From Leptospira montravelensis (lineage in GTDB: Bacteria > Spirochaetota > Leptospiria > Leptospirales > Leptospiraceae): a stretch of DNA of 64,000 nt. This document shows, one piece after another, positions 1 to 9,317 of this stretch. The position numbers were made by a program, and so were the translations under genes. The first letter of the stretch is position 1, and each line of letters starts with the position of its first letter. The DNA lies in the NCBI RefSeq assembly GCF_004770045.1, contig NZ_RQFO01000016.1, positions 694,364 to 758,363 on the forward strand. The letters run 5' to 3'. Under the pieces are notes generated by a model. That model made no database searches and was not told where the DNA came from. It saw only the letters and a list, made by a program, of their open reading frames with translations.

Positions 1-804
1 GCCAAAAAAATATCCCATACACTTTCCTCCACCGGCACTTCAGCATATTTTTTACATCCGACAGATGCCTCACATGGGGATTCAGGGATTGTCGGTCCAG
101 ACGATGTAGTCCTTGCGATAGGAAAAAGTGGCGAATCGGAAGAACTGAACTACATACTCCCGACACTTCGTAAAATTGGTGCAAAAATTGTTGGAATCAC
201 GGCAAACGCCAAATCAAAGTTAGCCTCTCTTTCTGATATTGTTATCATTACTCCTGTATTAAAAGAAGCCTGCCCATTAGATTTGGCTCCTACATCAAGC
301 ACAACCATTGCTCTCGTTTTAGGAGATGCCATTGCTGTGGCTCTTATGGAATTAAAAAATTTCCAAGCCAATGATTTTGCTTTATACCACCCGGCAGGTA
401 GGCTTGGAAAACGACTTTCACTATACCTTTCCGATGTTATGCGAAAAGGGGAAAGAAATGCGTCAATTCCAGAGGATGCAAACCTCGAAACCATTCTCAA
501 AGAAATTACCGAAAAAGGTATTGGAGCCACAGGGGTTATAGACTCTAATGCAAAACTAATCGGCCTAATCACCGACTATGACATTCGAAAGTATCTAACT
601 AAAAACACTCTATTACCAACAGTTACAGCCAAAGATATGATGAACGCAAATCCAAGCAGTTTCCGACCAGAGGAAAAAGCCTATGACGTTTTAATCAAAA
701 TGGAAGGTCGGGAAAGACCAATATCCGTGGCTCCCGTTGTAGATGATAAAGGTTTATTTGTGGGAATGATCTCCCTTCACGACTTATTACAAAAAGGACT
801 TTAA
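1..804 (+). CDS. kdsD: Arabinose-5-phosphate isomerase, KpsF/GutQ family (5' truncated)
   Basis: By family knowledge it interconverts ribulose 5-phosphate and arabinose 5-phosphate, the entry to Kdo synthesis for lipopolysaccharide. The frame is open from base 1, so the N-terminus lies outside the window. The 267 visible residues hold the rear part of the SIS sugar-phosphate domain (GKSGES at visible residues 41-46, HPAGRLGK at 130-137), followed by two CBS repeats to the C-terminus, the standard KdsD layout. Only 6 bases separate it from aroD, so the pair is probably cotranscribed; both are metabolic housekeeping genes. A paralogue of the GutQ type cannot be separated from KdsD by sequence reading alone. 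Confidence 0.9.
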   Translation, partial: AKKISHTLSSTGTSAYFLHPTDASHGDSGIVGPDDVVLAIGKSGESEELNYILPTLRKIGAKIVGITANAKSKLASLSDIVIITPVLKEACPLDLAPTSSTTIALVLGDAIAVALMELKNFQANDFALYHPAGRLGKRLSLYLSDVMRKGERNASIPEDANLETILKEITEKGIGATGVIDSNAKLIGLITDYDIRKYLTKNTLLPTVTAKDMMNANPSSFRPEEKAYDVLIKMEGRERPISVAPVVDDKGLFVGMISLHDLLQKGL

Positions 805-810
805 ATTATT

Positions 811-1527
811 ATGCCAGAATCTTACAAAATCATAGCCTCTGTTGGAGAAGACGACCTCCGACATTTGCAAAAAAAAGATGTAAAAGAAATCGATGTGATC
901 GAAGTGCGATTGGATCTTTTTTCCAGAAACTACATCCAAAAGGAAATGAAAAAAAAGCTCAAAGCTTTAGGTCTTCCAGTGCTTTTTACTTACAGACGTG
1001 CGGAAGATAGCAGCGTTCGTTCTTATGTAAAACTATTCCATGAAGATGTTGAAGGAATTTTAAAAGATTTTAATGATAACGCAAATTATCTGGATATCGA
1101 ACTAAATCGGGAAGACACCATTTTTAAAAATTACGAAAATCTAAACTATCGCATCATTTATTCTTATCATTCGTTTAAAAAGTCGATCCTTGCCAATGAA
1201 ATGACAAATTTCATAAACAAAGCAAAACCAGTAAAAAAGAAAAATCCTATTTTCAAATTTGCAATTACACCTGAAGACATCGAAGAAACTGCCGATTTTT
1301 TGAATGATATCAAACTTTTGTCTAAATCAAACACGATGATTGGTATTTGTATGGGAGAACTAGGAATTATATCTCGCGTTTTTGGGGACAAGTTCAATTC
1401 ATCATTCACTTATATGACGTTAGGCGAACCTAAAGCCCCAGGCCAAATGTCGGTAGAAACATTTAAAAAACTCAGGGCTGATTTATTTAAAAGTCCAAGT
1501 TTAGCAAAAGAAGCAAAGGAAGATTAA
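811..1527 (+). CDS. aroD: Type I 3-dehydroquinate dehydratase
   Basis: Cytosolic third step of the shikimate pathway: dehydrates 3-dehydroquinate to 3-dehydroshikimate through a Schiff base. The 238-residue protein has the expected (beta/alpha)8 landmarks: EVRLD at 31-35, the catalytic His in SYHSF (His120), the Schiff-base Lys in FKFA (Lys149), an Arg at 189 and the late GEPKAPGQ loop. Length matches stand-alone AroD enzymes. It follows kdsD by 6 bases with no visible strong ribosome site of its own. Sequence similarity to well-known AroDs is modest, so the call rests mainly on the catalytic His/Lys pair and the two flanking motifs. Confidence 0.82.
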   Translation: MPESYKIIASVGEDDLRHLQKKDVKEIDVIEVRLDLFSRNYIQKEMKKKLKALGLPVLFTYRRAEDSSVRSYVKLFHEDVEGILKDFNDNANYLDIELNREDTIFKNYENLNYRIIYSYHSFKKSILANEMTNFINKAKPVKKKNPIFKFAITPEDIEETADFLNDIKLLSKSNTMIGICMGELGIISRVFGDKFNSSFTYMTLGEPKAPGQMSVETFKKLRADLFKSPSLAKEAKED

Positions 1528-1529
1528 TA

Positions 1530-3107
1530 TTAGTTTTGGGAACTTACTGTTCCCGCTTTTGTTTTAATAAACTCACGAAAATTTACATCTTTCCAGACAT
1601 CTTTAAAATCCTTTTCTAAGGACTCGGAAACCCAGTATTCTGGTTTTAGATCGGCTGCTAACTTAAACTGTTCCTTTGTTTTGGAGATGTCACCTTTTTT
1701 AGAGTAACATCTAGCAAGAAGGTAATGTCCTGAGGAAGAACCTGTTACTTTTTGTAAAATGGTAATCGCTAAATCCACTTTGCCTGAATAAAAATAATTA
1801 CGACCTCGGTAGAATAAAAATTCCCGCGTTTCTGCTTTGACTGCATCTTTTTCTAAAACTGAAAAATAAGTTTCTGCTTTGTCAAAAGCATTAGTTTCCG
1901 TATAACGCCTTGCTAGTTTAAGAAACCCAACTTGGTATTTTTCTGGAGTTTGGGTTAAATCAGGAAATTTAGAATCAATGAATTCTGAATACTTTGAAAA
2001 ACTGGTTTCAAATTTTTTAGTGCGTTGTCCCGCTTCAAACATACAAACAAAACGAAACATATGTGATTCCACTTGGTTGGGATTGAGTGAAAGCGCTTTA
2101 TCCGCTGATGAAATACAGTTTTCCCAATCTGATTTTTGTTCGTATAACCTTGCCAAGGCTAAGAGTGGTGGGTCTTTCTGTAATTGTTTGTATGCTTGTT
2201 GGAAAGAAGTTTCTGCTTTATCCAGTTCTGCTAACTTTTGATAAGCGAATCCTTCGTTTAAATAAACATAATATAAAAACACATTTGTATCTTTTGAAAA
2301 CGGATTTTTTTTGGCCCTTTCAAAGAATTCTATAGCTGATTTAGGATCATCTTGTCTAAGTTTAACAATCCCCAGTTTATAATGGTACCTAGATCGATTT
2401 GGGTTTTTTTCAATCAGAGTTCTAAGATTGGTTTCTGCTAAATCATATTTTTTTTCTTCGAATAAAGCCAACACATAATCCCAACGTACATCTTCCAAAT
2501 TTGGTTGGCTGGCCAAAACTTGCTCATAATAAGAACTTGGTTTTGTAGATTCCTGGTCTTCAGAAACCTCTTCCTGTTTTTTAGACGTATCTTTTTTTAG
2601 ATCAGACTGTTTCGGTTCGGTATGTTTTGGTTCTTGTCTTTGTGGTTGTGAATACGATTGCGAGGAAGAAGGATTTCCTTTGTTTCCCACGGCGCGATTG
2701 TATATTTTTTGTACTTCTTCGTTTTTTGGATCATATTTCAAATAACGAGAAGAGTATGTGGCAGATAAGTTCCAATCTTGGTGGTAATTGAAAAAAAGTG
2801 CGAGTTTTAATAAGACAGTTTTTCTTTGGTCTTTATCCAAATCCAAATCGACGGCTCTTCTAAAGTTTTGAATGGATTTAGGATAATCTTTTTTGTATTC
2901 GTAGATATATCCCAAATACATATAAGCTTCCCCGTCTTGCGGGTGTGAGTCGGCGTGTTTTGTGAATTTTTTAATCGCTTCGCCATATGCTTTTTTCGAA
3001 AAAGCTTTTTTGCCTTCCTTCATTGCATCGCTGTCAATAGCGAAGGCTGTAGTGTGAAGGATGACAAAGATAAATACAAAGGAAAGATATTTCCGCACGA
3101 ATTCCAA
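1530..3107 (-). CDS. Periplasmic TPR-repeat protein
   Basis: A 525-residue protein with an N-terminal signal peptide (hydrophobic stretch about residues 8-22, ending TAFA). Behind it are TPR-like helix pairs at about 30-130 (for example GEAYMYLGYIYEYKKDYPKS), then a charged, Gln/Lys/Ser-rich linker at about 145-190, and a second long TPR block to about residue 500. TPR arrays serve as scaffolds for protein partners; no catalytic domain is visible, so the partner and function are unknown. Export to the periplasm is inferred from the leader. It is monocistronic, convergent with aroD and about 45 bases downstream of the GMC oxidoreductase gene, with which it could be cotranscribed. Confidence 0.8.
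   Translation of the reverse strand: MEFVRKYLSFVFIFVILHTTAFAIDSDAMKEGKKAFSKKAYGEAIKKFTKHADSHPQDGEAYMYLGYIYEYKKDYPKSIQNFRRAVDLDLDKDQRKTVLLKLALFFNYHQDWNLSATYSSRYLKYDPKNEEVQKIYNRAVGNKGNPSSSQSYSQPQRQEPKHTEPKQSDLKKDTSKKQEEVSEDQESTKPSSYYEQVLASQPNLEDVRWDYVLALFEEKKYDLAETNLRTLIEKNPNRSRYHYKLGIVKLRQDDPKSAIEFFERAKKNPFSKDTNVFLYYVYLNEGFAYQKLAELDKAETSFQQAYKQLQKDPPLLALARLYEQKSDWENCISSADKALSLNPNQVESHMFRFVCMFEAGQRTKKFETSFSKYSEFIDSKFPDLTQTPEKYQVGFLKLARRYTETNAFDKAETYFSVLEKDAVKAETREFLFYRGRNYFYSGKVDLAITILQKVTGSSSGHYLLARCYSKKGDISKTKEQFKLAADLKPEYWVSESLEKDFKDVWKDVNFREFIKTKAGTVSSQN
1538..1565 (+). terminator. Probable rho-independent terminator of kdsD-aroD
   Basis: A 6-bp perfect stem (GGGAAC at 1538-1543 with GTTCCC at 1549-1554) closes a 5-base loop and is followed by GCTTTTGTTTT. 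It starts 11 bases after the aroD stop and lies inside the 3' end of the convergent TPR gene, so the two genes share these bases. Confidence 0.6.
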
Positions 3108-3151
3108 ACTAGTTAGAACCCGTGGGATTGAAAGGGATTTTTGGAAAAAAG

Positions 3152-4759
3152 TTAGATCTTCGTTCTTTCTTCTTTTTGTAAGGCCAAATTTCGCGAAGCT
3201 CTGAGAACGATACTCATTGTCGTAATTTGCGGATTCACCGAAAGACCTGTCGGGTAAACTGAGGCATCCATGACAAATATGTTTTTATGGCCATAAATTT
3301 CCAAATTTAAATCAACCGCACCTTTTTCTGGATCATTTGCCGATTGGATAGAACCGTGTGGGTGTGCAGAACCAACCGTTAAATCCCCTGGTTTTACACT
3401 TTCTTTCAATATCCAATCAAAATTGTCATTTCCTGTAACTTTATAGGGTTCTGTAAACCTAGTAAAAGGAAAAACTAACTCTTTGGCACCGGCAGCCACA
3501 GTCACTTCTGCCAAGGCTTTAAGTCCACGTAACATATTAAGTCCGTCTGTGGGTGTTAGTTCAAAATAGACCTTTCGTCGACCCAAACTATATTTTACAC
3601 TCGCATTGGCTTCCCCATCGGCACCATCGCGAACCAGAACAATTCCCGCATTGTATTTGGTAAAATCCTTCATCACATCAAACTGTTGTTTGCCGTAAAA
3701 AGGAACAAGAGAAGAAGCAAGTGTAGGTCTGTATGGTGCCGCCTCTAACCAATAACCATAACCAGTTCCATTTTGATTATGACCATCTTTGATCACAATG
3801 GACTGTGGAGGACCATGAAACATTTTGATATCCGAATCAAACTTTCCAAAGATAGTAGAAGTTGGATGGACCTTTAAATTTCTACCAACCCAACCATTCC
3901 CAATGCCACTCCTTTGTAATAGAGCAGGTCCTTCAATCGCACCAGCACTGACTATCACAACAGGTGCTTTGATTTCCATCATTTCAATGACTTCAGTGGG
4001 AGCGGATTCATAAGCATCAGGTGTGAATTCTGCGATGACAGTTTTAATTTTGCCTTCTTTGATTTTTGCCGCTCTCATATTGGATATCACAATGGCTCCC
4101 GCTTCCAAGGCATCCGGAATCCATGTTAAAAATGCAGATTGTTTTGCATTGATAGGACAACCGAGCCCACAACGACCAAGCCCAATACATCCGCGATTAT
4201 TGTTACGAAGTACCTGTGGAGTGAGTCCCATTTTTTTTCCACCCACACGTAACACATTATTGTTAGCATTTACTAAGTTATCTGGTACTTCATGCACACC
4301 TAACCTTTCATGCACCTCGGAAACATAAGAATCCATTTCTTCTCTGGAGTATCCTTGCCATCCAAAACGTTCACTCCATTCATTGGTTACGTAGTCAGGG
4401 GGATATAAAGAAGTTTGCCAATTGACAGTTGTAGAACCACCAATTGACTTCCCTTGTAAAATAGATAATGTCTGTTCTTCGGTTACAATAAAACCCGCAT
4501 CCCGATACAATCTCGCCTGAGAAATGAATTCATCTGAATTGAACTGCGCAGGTGTAAAATAACTTCCTTCTTCAATGAGTACAACTTTCCAACCGTTTCG
4601 CGCCAGTTCACATGCTGCAACGGCACCACCAGCTCCAGAACCAATGATGACGACATCTGCACTGAGTTCCCATTTTCCATTTTGGATATTTTGTTCTTTA
4701 ATTATCTCTACATGTTTTTTTGGAGTAATGATTTTTTGGTTTGAATGAGGAATTCCCAT
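3152..4759 (-). CDS. GMC-family FAD-dependent oxidoreductase
   Basis: GMC enzymes oxidise alcohol groups of sugars, sterols or other small molecules using FAD. The N-terminal dinucleotide fold VVIIGSGAGGAVAACELAR, the FAD-contact motif GGSTTVNWQ, and the C-terminal HPHGS and NPQITTMS blocks are clear. A Cys-rich segment, C-x5-C-x3-C (GCIGLGRCGLGC), follows the substrate domain entry and is typical of bacterial membrane-associated GMC proteins with a small partner subunit. The ATG at 4759 is chosen because AAGG/AGG lies about 8 bases upstream and the start falls 10 bases after the stop of the preceding gene; a TTG 30 bases upstream is the alternative. Substrate is not deducible. Confidence 0.87.
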   Translation of the reverse strand: MGIPHSNQKIITPKKHVEIIKEQNIQNGKWELSADVVIIGSGAGGAVAACELARNGWKVVLIEEGSYFTPAQFNSDEFISQARLYRDAGFIVTEEQTLSILQGKSIGGSTTVNWQTSLYPPDYVTNEWSERFGWQGYSREEMDSYVSEVHERLGVHEVPDNLVNANNNVLRVGGKKMGLTPQVLRNNNRGCIGLGRCGLGCPINAKQSAFLTWIPDALEAGAIVISNMRAAKIKEGKIKTVIAEFTPDAYESAPTEVIEMMEIKAPVVIVSAGAIEGPALLQRSGIGNGWVGRNLKVHPTSTIFGKFDSDIKMFHGPPQSIVIKDGHNQNGTGYGYWLEAAPYRPTLASSLVPFYGKQQFDVMKDFTKYNAGIVLVRDGADGEANASVKYSLGRRKVYFELTPTDGLNMLRGLKALAEVTVAAGAKELVFPFTRFTEPYKVTGNDNFDWILKESVKPGDLTVGSAHPHGSIQSANDPEKGAVDLNLEIYGHKNIFVMDASVYPTGLSVNPQITTMSIVLRASRNLALQKEERTKI

Positions 4760-4769
4760 ATAGCCTGCC

Positions 4770-5276
4770 TTATTGGATATAACCGACAAATTTTTGGTAT
4801 TCTTTGTCAGAACTTAAAAGGAAAAATGAAATTTGCCTGAGGATAACATATACTCCCCTTTTCAGTCCAAGGGAAGAGTGTTTCCATTCCTGCAATCGTT
4901 TGATACGTTTCTCCATCGGTAATTTTACAATGGGTGTAAAAGAAAAATCCAATGCCATTGCTGCTAAAATTGAAGATGGAACACTTGCTAACAACTGTAT
5001 GACGCTTTCTGTTTCAATGGGATAAGGATGTCCATACACGTAATTATCTAAAGCAAGTCCAAGATCAAAGTTCGGAATGGGGTTGTCTTGGAGAAAGACT
5101 TCTTGTAAGCTACGAAAACTATGGTATTGTTCTGGAGAAATTCCCCTAAGAGGGGGAGTCGTAAGACCAGAACCACAGTTCACTCCATGAATCGAAACTG
5201 CAGTAAGGGCAAAACATTTGAGAGAAAACTTTAAGAAACGATTTCGCGATAATAGAAAGGGTGTGTACGGCTCCAA
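4770..5276 (-). CDS. Small exported partner of the GMC oxidoreductase (putative)
   Basis: A 168-residue protein encoded directly upstream of the GMC enzyme and separated from it by 10 bases. The N-terminus has an SRNRFLKF segment followed by a hydrophobic stretch ending in VNC, resembling a degenerate twin-arginine or lipoprotein leader. Size, leader type and gene order recall the gluconate 2-dehydrogenase subunit 3 family that accompanies some GMC dehydrogenases, but I see no diagnostic motif, so that assignment is inference. The start codon is TTG; it is supported by AAGGA 8 bases upstream. Only 16 bases separate it from the divergent amidase lipoprotein gene, so the promoters must overlap coding sequence. 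Confidence 0.65.
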   Translation of the reverse strand: MEPYTPFLLSRNRFLKFSLKCFALTAVSIHGVNCGSGLTTPPLRGISPEQYHSFRSLQEVFLQDNPIPNFDLGLALDNYVYGHPYPIETESVIQLLASVPSSILAAMALDFSFTPIVKLPMEKRIKRLQEWKHSSLGLKRGVYVILRQISFFLLSSDKEYQKFVGYIQ

Positions 5277-5292
5277 GTCTCTTTTCCTTGTT

Positions 5293-6642
5293 ATGATTTT
5301 GAACCCATTGTGTCAGATTCTTTTAAAAATATCACTCATTTTCCTTATTTCCTCTGGATGTATTGGTATTTTTCGAAAAGCTCCCGATTACCCATCCATC
5401 CGCATCGAAGGTTTAGTTTCTTATAACGAACTAGAGTCGATTAAGAATATAAAATGGAGTTCTCTTTCCAAAGTACGGGATCCAAAATTAGTTTCCGCCA
5501 TCATCCTTCACAACTCTGGAAAACGAAAGTTACCAGAGTTTTTTAAACTTTCTTTCGCTAATCAATTTCTCTTTCACATCTACGTAGACTCTGATGGAAA
5601 TATTTTCGGTGATCCTAATTTTCTAAATCAGGAATGGTCGGCCGCACCAGGAATTGATTTAGAATCCATTCACATTGTATATGAAGGCACCCAGGAAACT
5701 CTCTATAACAATCGCAAACAACGAGGAGTTCTCAACCAAGTGATTTCCTATTTGGCCGAGGAACTAAACATTCCAAAATCCAATTATGATGTCATTTCAA
5801 AACGAGGCATCTTTACACATAACCAAACCAAACGTCGGTTTGGCGGATTCGTAGATTTTTCTCCTTGCGGCAGTGAGTTAGCTCTTAAACAAATTCTTTC
5901 CGAAATCGATGGTAAATTTTATGAAGAAGATGATTGGAAAGACAGGTTTGTCACCGGTTGGGTATTAAAAAAGGAAAACAAAGAAATTTTAAAAGATACC
6001 TTCAAACCTACGAATGGAAGAGGGATCACAAAACCAGAAAAAATCACCATAACTCGAATTGAAAAAGATGAAAAAGGTTTTCCACCGGAAGAATATAGAG
6101 TTAAGTACACCTTCCGTGGAAAAATCAAACCGAGTTGTGTAGTTTTACATTACACTGCCATTTCCGATTATTTTAAATCTCTTCGTACACTAGAAGCAAG
6201 GAACCTAACTGCCTCTATCATGATTGACAATAACGGAAAGGCTTATCAACTCCTGGATGTTTTGGAAGACAGAGCCGCCGCAGCCACGGGAACTAACGAT
6301 AATTGTATCCAAATCGAAATTGTGGCCAAGGATACGGAGGAACTCTTAAAAAAACCAGAACAAATCCAAACCGTGAAAGATCTTGTGACAGAGCTTACCA
6401 CCAAATACAAAATTCCACTTTCGAATGAAAAACTTGAGGATTTAACTGGCGTATTTAGCCACACCCAAGCCAAAAAAAAATGGGGTGGTTCCATTTTCCT
6501 AAACGCAAAAGACTTTGATCCAGGCGAAGAGTATATGGAAATGATTTTAAATTCCATTGGTGGCAAATACTATAGTGAACCAGAATGGAAAAACCGAAAG
6601 GCAATCGACTGGGCCATTTTATATCGCAACTTTCAACCTTAA
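5293..6642 (+). CDS. Lipoprotein with two tandem N-acetylmuramoyl-L-alanine amidase (Amidase_2) domains
   Basis: Amidase_2 enzymes cut the amide bond between MurNAc and the stem peptide in peptidoglycan with one zinc ion. The 449-residue product starts with a lipoprotein leader (LISSGC) and has two related domains, about 45-225 and 265-445. Domain 2 carries the usual His/His/Asp ligands (LHYTA, FSHTQ, FDPGEE). Domain 1 has LHNSG, FTHNQ and SPCG; an ungapped alignment of the two domains back from the shared WK[DN]R segment puts Cys where domain 2 has the Asp ligand. The ATG at 5293 is preferred over an upstream in-frame TTG (5218) because it gives a clean lipobox and avoids overlap with the divergent gene. 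Outer-membrane or periplasmic location is inferred. Confidence 0.78.
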   Translation: MILNPLCQILLKISLIFLISSGCIGIFRKAPDYPSIRIEGLVSYNELESIKNIKWSSLSKVRDPKLVSAIILHNSGKRKLPEFFKLSFANQFLFHIYVDSDGNIFGDPNFLNQEWSAAPGIDLESIHIVYEGTQETLYNNRKQRGVLNQVISYLAEELNIPKSNYDVISKRGIFTHNQTKRRFGGFVDFSPCGSELALKQILSEIDGKFYEEDDWKDRFVTGWVLKKENKEILKDTFKPTNGRGITKPEKITITRIEKDEKGFPPEEYRVKYTFRGKIKPSCVVLHYTAISDYFKSLRTLEARNLTASIMIDNNGKAYQLLDVLEDRAAAATGTNDNCIQIEIVAKDTEELLKKPEQIQTVKDLVTELTTKYKIPLSNEKLEDLTGVFSHTQAKKKWGGSIFLNAKDFDPGEEYMEMILNSIGGKYYSEPEWKNRKAIDWAILYRNFQP

Positions 6643-6665
6643 CGAGACGGAGAGACAGAACTTCT

Positions 6666-9308
6666 ATGAAACAACTTTTACATTTTTTTTACTTACTTTT
6701 CGTACTTTTAGTTTTAGATTGCCGTCTCAAAAAACCAGTTTACCACCTAACCCAATCCGAAGCAGAAACTCGATTCGAAATTATAGAAGACATCCATTAT
6801 GAGTTAGATGTCCATCTCAGTCCTAAAGAAACTTTTGAAGGAAAAGTTAAAATTCGTTTTTTTGGAAAAAAACTCGGAGACTTGCGTTTGGATTATTATG
6901 AAGGAAAAATCAAAAGTATCATATTAAACGAAGAAGATCTTACCAATCTTCCTTATGAAAATGGCCATATTCAATTGCCAGCATACAATCTAATGATTGG
7001 AAATAACACTCTCACAATTTTGTTTGAGACTCCTTATGCCAAAACAGGAAACGGTCTACATAAATTTACAGATCCAGATGATAAAGAAGTTTATCTATAT
7101 TCACAATTTGAAGCCTTCCACGCGAACAAAATGTTCCCTTGTTTCGATCAACCTGATTTAAAGGCAACATTCCAAGTCAATGCGACTGTGCCAAAAAATT
7201 GGAAAGTCATTTCCGCAACACTTCCTCATTCCCAATCAAAAGGTCTAAATCCCGAGGAAATTTCTTTTTCTTTTCCAGAATCAGCAAAAATTTCCACTTA
7301 TGTTTTTTCTCTCCACGCAGGCCCTTATCAAGTTTGGGAAGATAAATTTGAGTCCATCCCTTTAAGATTATTTGTTAGGAAGTCACTCGCTAAATATGTA
7401 GATCCCAAAGATTGGTTTACCTTTACCAAAGAAGGTTTTGCCTTTTTTAATTCCTATTTCGGAATTCCTTATCCATTTTTGAAATATGACCAAATCATTG
7501 TTCCGGAGTTTAACTTCGGAGCTATGGAAAATGTTGGTGCCGTCACTTTTTCCGAACGATTTGTTTCTCGTTCACCAATGACAAGATCTCAAAGAGAAAA
7601 TCTTTCCGATGTGGTTTTGCATGAAATGGCACATATGTGGTTTGGAAATCTTGTTACCATGCGTTGGTGGAACGGATTGTGGCTTAACGAAAGTTTTGCG
7701 ACCTATATGGCAAGTTTAGCCCAAGCAAAAAATTCTGAATTCAAAGAAACTTGGATTAGTTTTTTTGAAAAAATGAAACAATGGGCTTATGAAGAAGATA
7801 GTTACAGTACAAACCACCCTGTAGAAGCAAAAGTTTCTGACACAGAAGAAGCCTTCACTCAATTTGATGGAATCACTTATGGGAAAGGTGCCTCTGTCCT
7901 CAAACAATTAGTTTATTTTATTGGTGAGGAAGCCTTTCAACGAGGTGTTCAAAATTACCTTCGCAAATATTCTTATTCAAACTCTACACTCTCTGACTTT
8001 TTAAAAGAGTTGGAATTTGCAAGTGGATTTCCCATGAAAAAATGGTCGAAAGATTGGTTAGAAACCAAAGGTACCAACCAAGTTGAGTTAACAACCGTTT
8101 GTGCTGATAATCAATTCTATTGGAAAATTGTACAATCGGCTCCTGGATCAGAAAACAAACTGAGAGACCACAAAACAATTTTAGGCCTCTATTTCTTCGA
8201 TAAACCTAACAAACGATTATCCTTTGAAGAATTTCCTGTGGTTTATTCCGGTCGCTCCACTAATGCCATTTTCCCATTAAAGACTTGTCCCCATTTTAGT
8301 TTTATCAATGCCGAAGACCATGATTTTGCTATTTGGAAGTGGACGGAACCTAACAAAGAAAATTTAGAATATGTTTTAGAATTCGATACCGACCCAATGA
8401 GAAAACTCATCTTGTGGACTGATTATTTTAGACAAGTGCAACTTGCTAATGTCACTTTTGATGAATTCAAAGAAACAGCAGTTCGTATATATTCAACCGA
8501 AACTGATATCAAAATCAAACGATGGATTTTATCTCGATTGGCCGGTGACAATGGTTCCACCTACGTAACTAGTAGGTTCTGGTTTCCAGAAGAAAAACGA
8601 ATCCAAGATTTGAATGCCTTACAAAGTTTTTTATGGGAAACACTGAACCAAGCAAAACCGGGAAGTGATGAACAAAGGTATTTATTTGTTTCACTCATTG
8701 AATCCACTTATACAACAGCTTCTAAAAAAAGACTTTATGACTTTTTAGAAAACAGACTTTCCATAAACGGCTTAAAAATTGACCAAGATTTACGTTGGAA
8801 TCTACTCATTAAACTCAGTTCCTTAGAATCGGATAGAACCCAAATTCAAAACCTGATTGAACGTGAAAAAAAAGTCGATCCTTCTAGTCGGGGAGTTAAT
8901 TCCAGTTTGGCGGCCGAAGGAGCAGAGCCCAATCGTTCTGTAAAAGAAAAATGGATTCAAGTTCTACTTAACCCAAAATCAAGTCAGTACTCCTCCTCTA
9001 CACTGCGAGTGGTGTCTTATTCCTTATTTCCAGAACACCAAAAAGACATCCAACTCAGCTTTTTAGATACTTATTTGGACGCATTGGATAAATTTAACAA
9101 TGGTGAAGATGAAAACTATTTAGATGCCTTTGCTAAAAGTTTAGCACCAGACTTTTGCACTGATGAAACATTACTGATTCTAAAGAAGTTTACTGGCAAC
9201 CATCCCCGGCTTCCAGCTCTAGTTAAAAAAACTCTATTGAAACAAATTGATTCAGAAAAAAAGTGCATCCAAATGAAGAACAAACATAAAGATCTCATAA
9301 ACAAATAA
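6666..9308 (+). CDS. M1-family aminopeptidase, lipoprotein form
   Basis: A gluzincin that removes N-terminal residues from peptides. The signature GAMEN substrate motif lies near residue 285 and the zinc site HEMAHMWFGN near 319, with the third ligand in NESFATYMA about 18 residues later. The C-terminal half is the helical ERAP1-like region; the total of 880 residues is normal for the family. The start at 6666 gives a short leader with a Cys near residue 19 (LVLDC), predicting a lipid-anchored periplasmic enzyme; GGAGA lies about 10 bases upstream. The gene follows the amidase closely (23 bases), so cell-wall or peptide recycling may link them, which is inference. Confidence 0.9.
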   Translation: MKQLLHFFYLLFVLLVLDCRLKKPVYHLTQSEAETRFEIIEDIHYELDVHLSPKETFEGKVKIRFFGKKLGDLRLDYYEGKIKSIILNEEDLTNLPYENGHIQLPAYNLMIGNNTLTILFETPYAKTGNGLHKFTDPDDKEVYLYSQFEAFHANKMFPCFDQPDLKATFQVNATVPKNWKVISATLPHSQSKGLNPEEISFSFPESAKISTYVFSLHAGPYQVWEDKFESIPLRLFVRKSLAKYVDPKDWFTFTKEGFAFFNSYFGIPYPFLKYDQIIVPEFNFGAMENVGAVTFSERFVSRSPMTRSQRENLSDVVLHEMAHMWFGNLVTMRWWNGLWLNESFATYMASLAQAKNSEFKETWISFFEKMKQWAYEEDSYSTNHPVEAKVSDTEEAFTQFDGITYGKGASVLKQLVYFIGEEAFQRGVQNYLRKYSYSNSTLSDFLKELEFASGFPMKKWSKDWLETKGTNQVELTTVCADNQFYWKIVQSAPGSENKLRDHKTILGLYFFDKPNKRLSFEEFPVVYSGRSTNAIFPLKTCPHFSFINAEDHDFAIWKWTEPNKENLEYVLEFDTDPMRKLILWTDYFRQVQLANVTFDEFKETAVRIYSTETDIKIKRWILSRLAGDNGSTYVTSRFWFPEEKRIQDLNALQSFLWETLNQAKPGSDEQRYLFVSLIESTYTTASKKRLYDFLENRLSINGLKIDQDLRWNLLIKLSSLESDRTQIQNLIEREKKVDPSSRGVNSSLAAEGAEPNRSVKEKWIQVLLNPKSSQYSSSTLRVVSYSLFPEHQKDIQLSFLDTYLDALDKFNNGEDENYLDAFAKSLAPDFCTDETLLILKKFTGNHPRLPALVKKTLLKQIDSEKKCIQMKNKHKDLINK

Positions 9309-9317
9309 GGATTTTTT

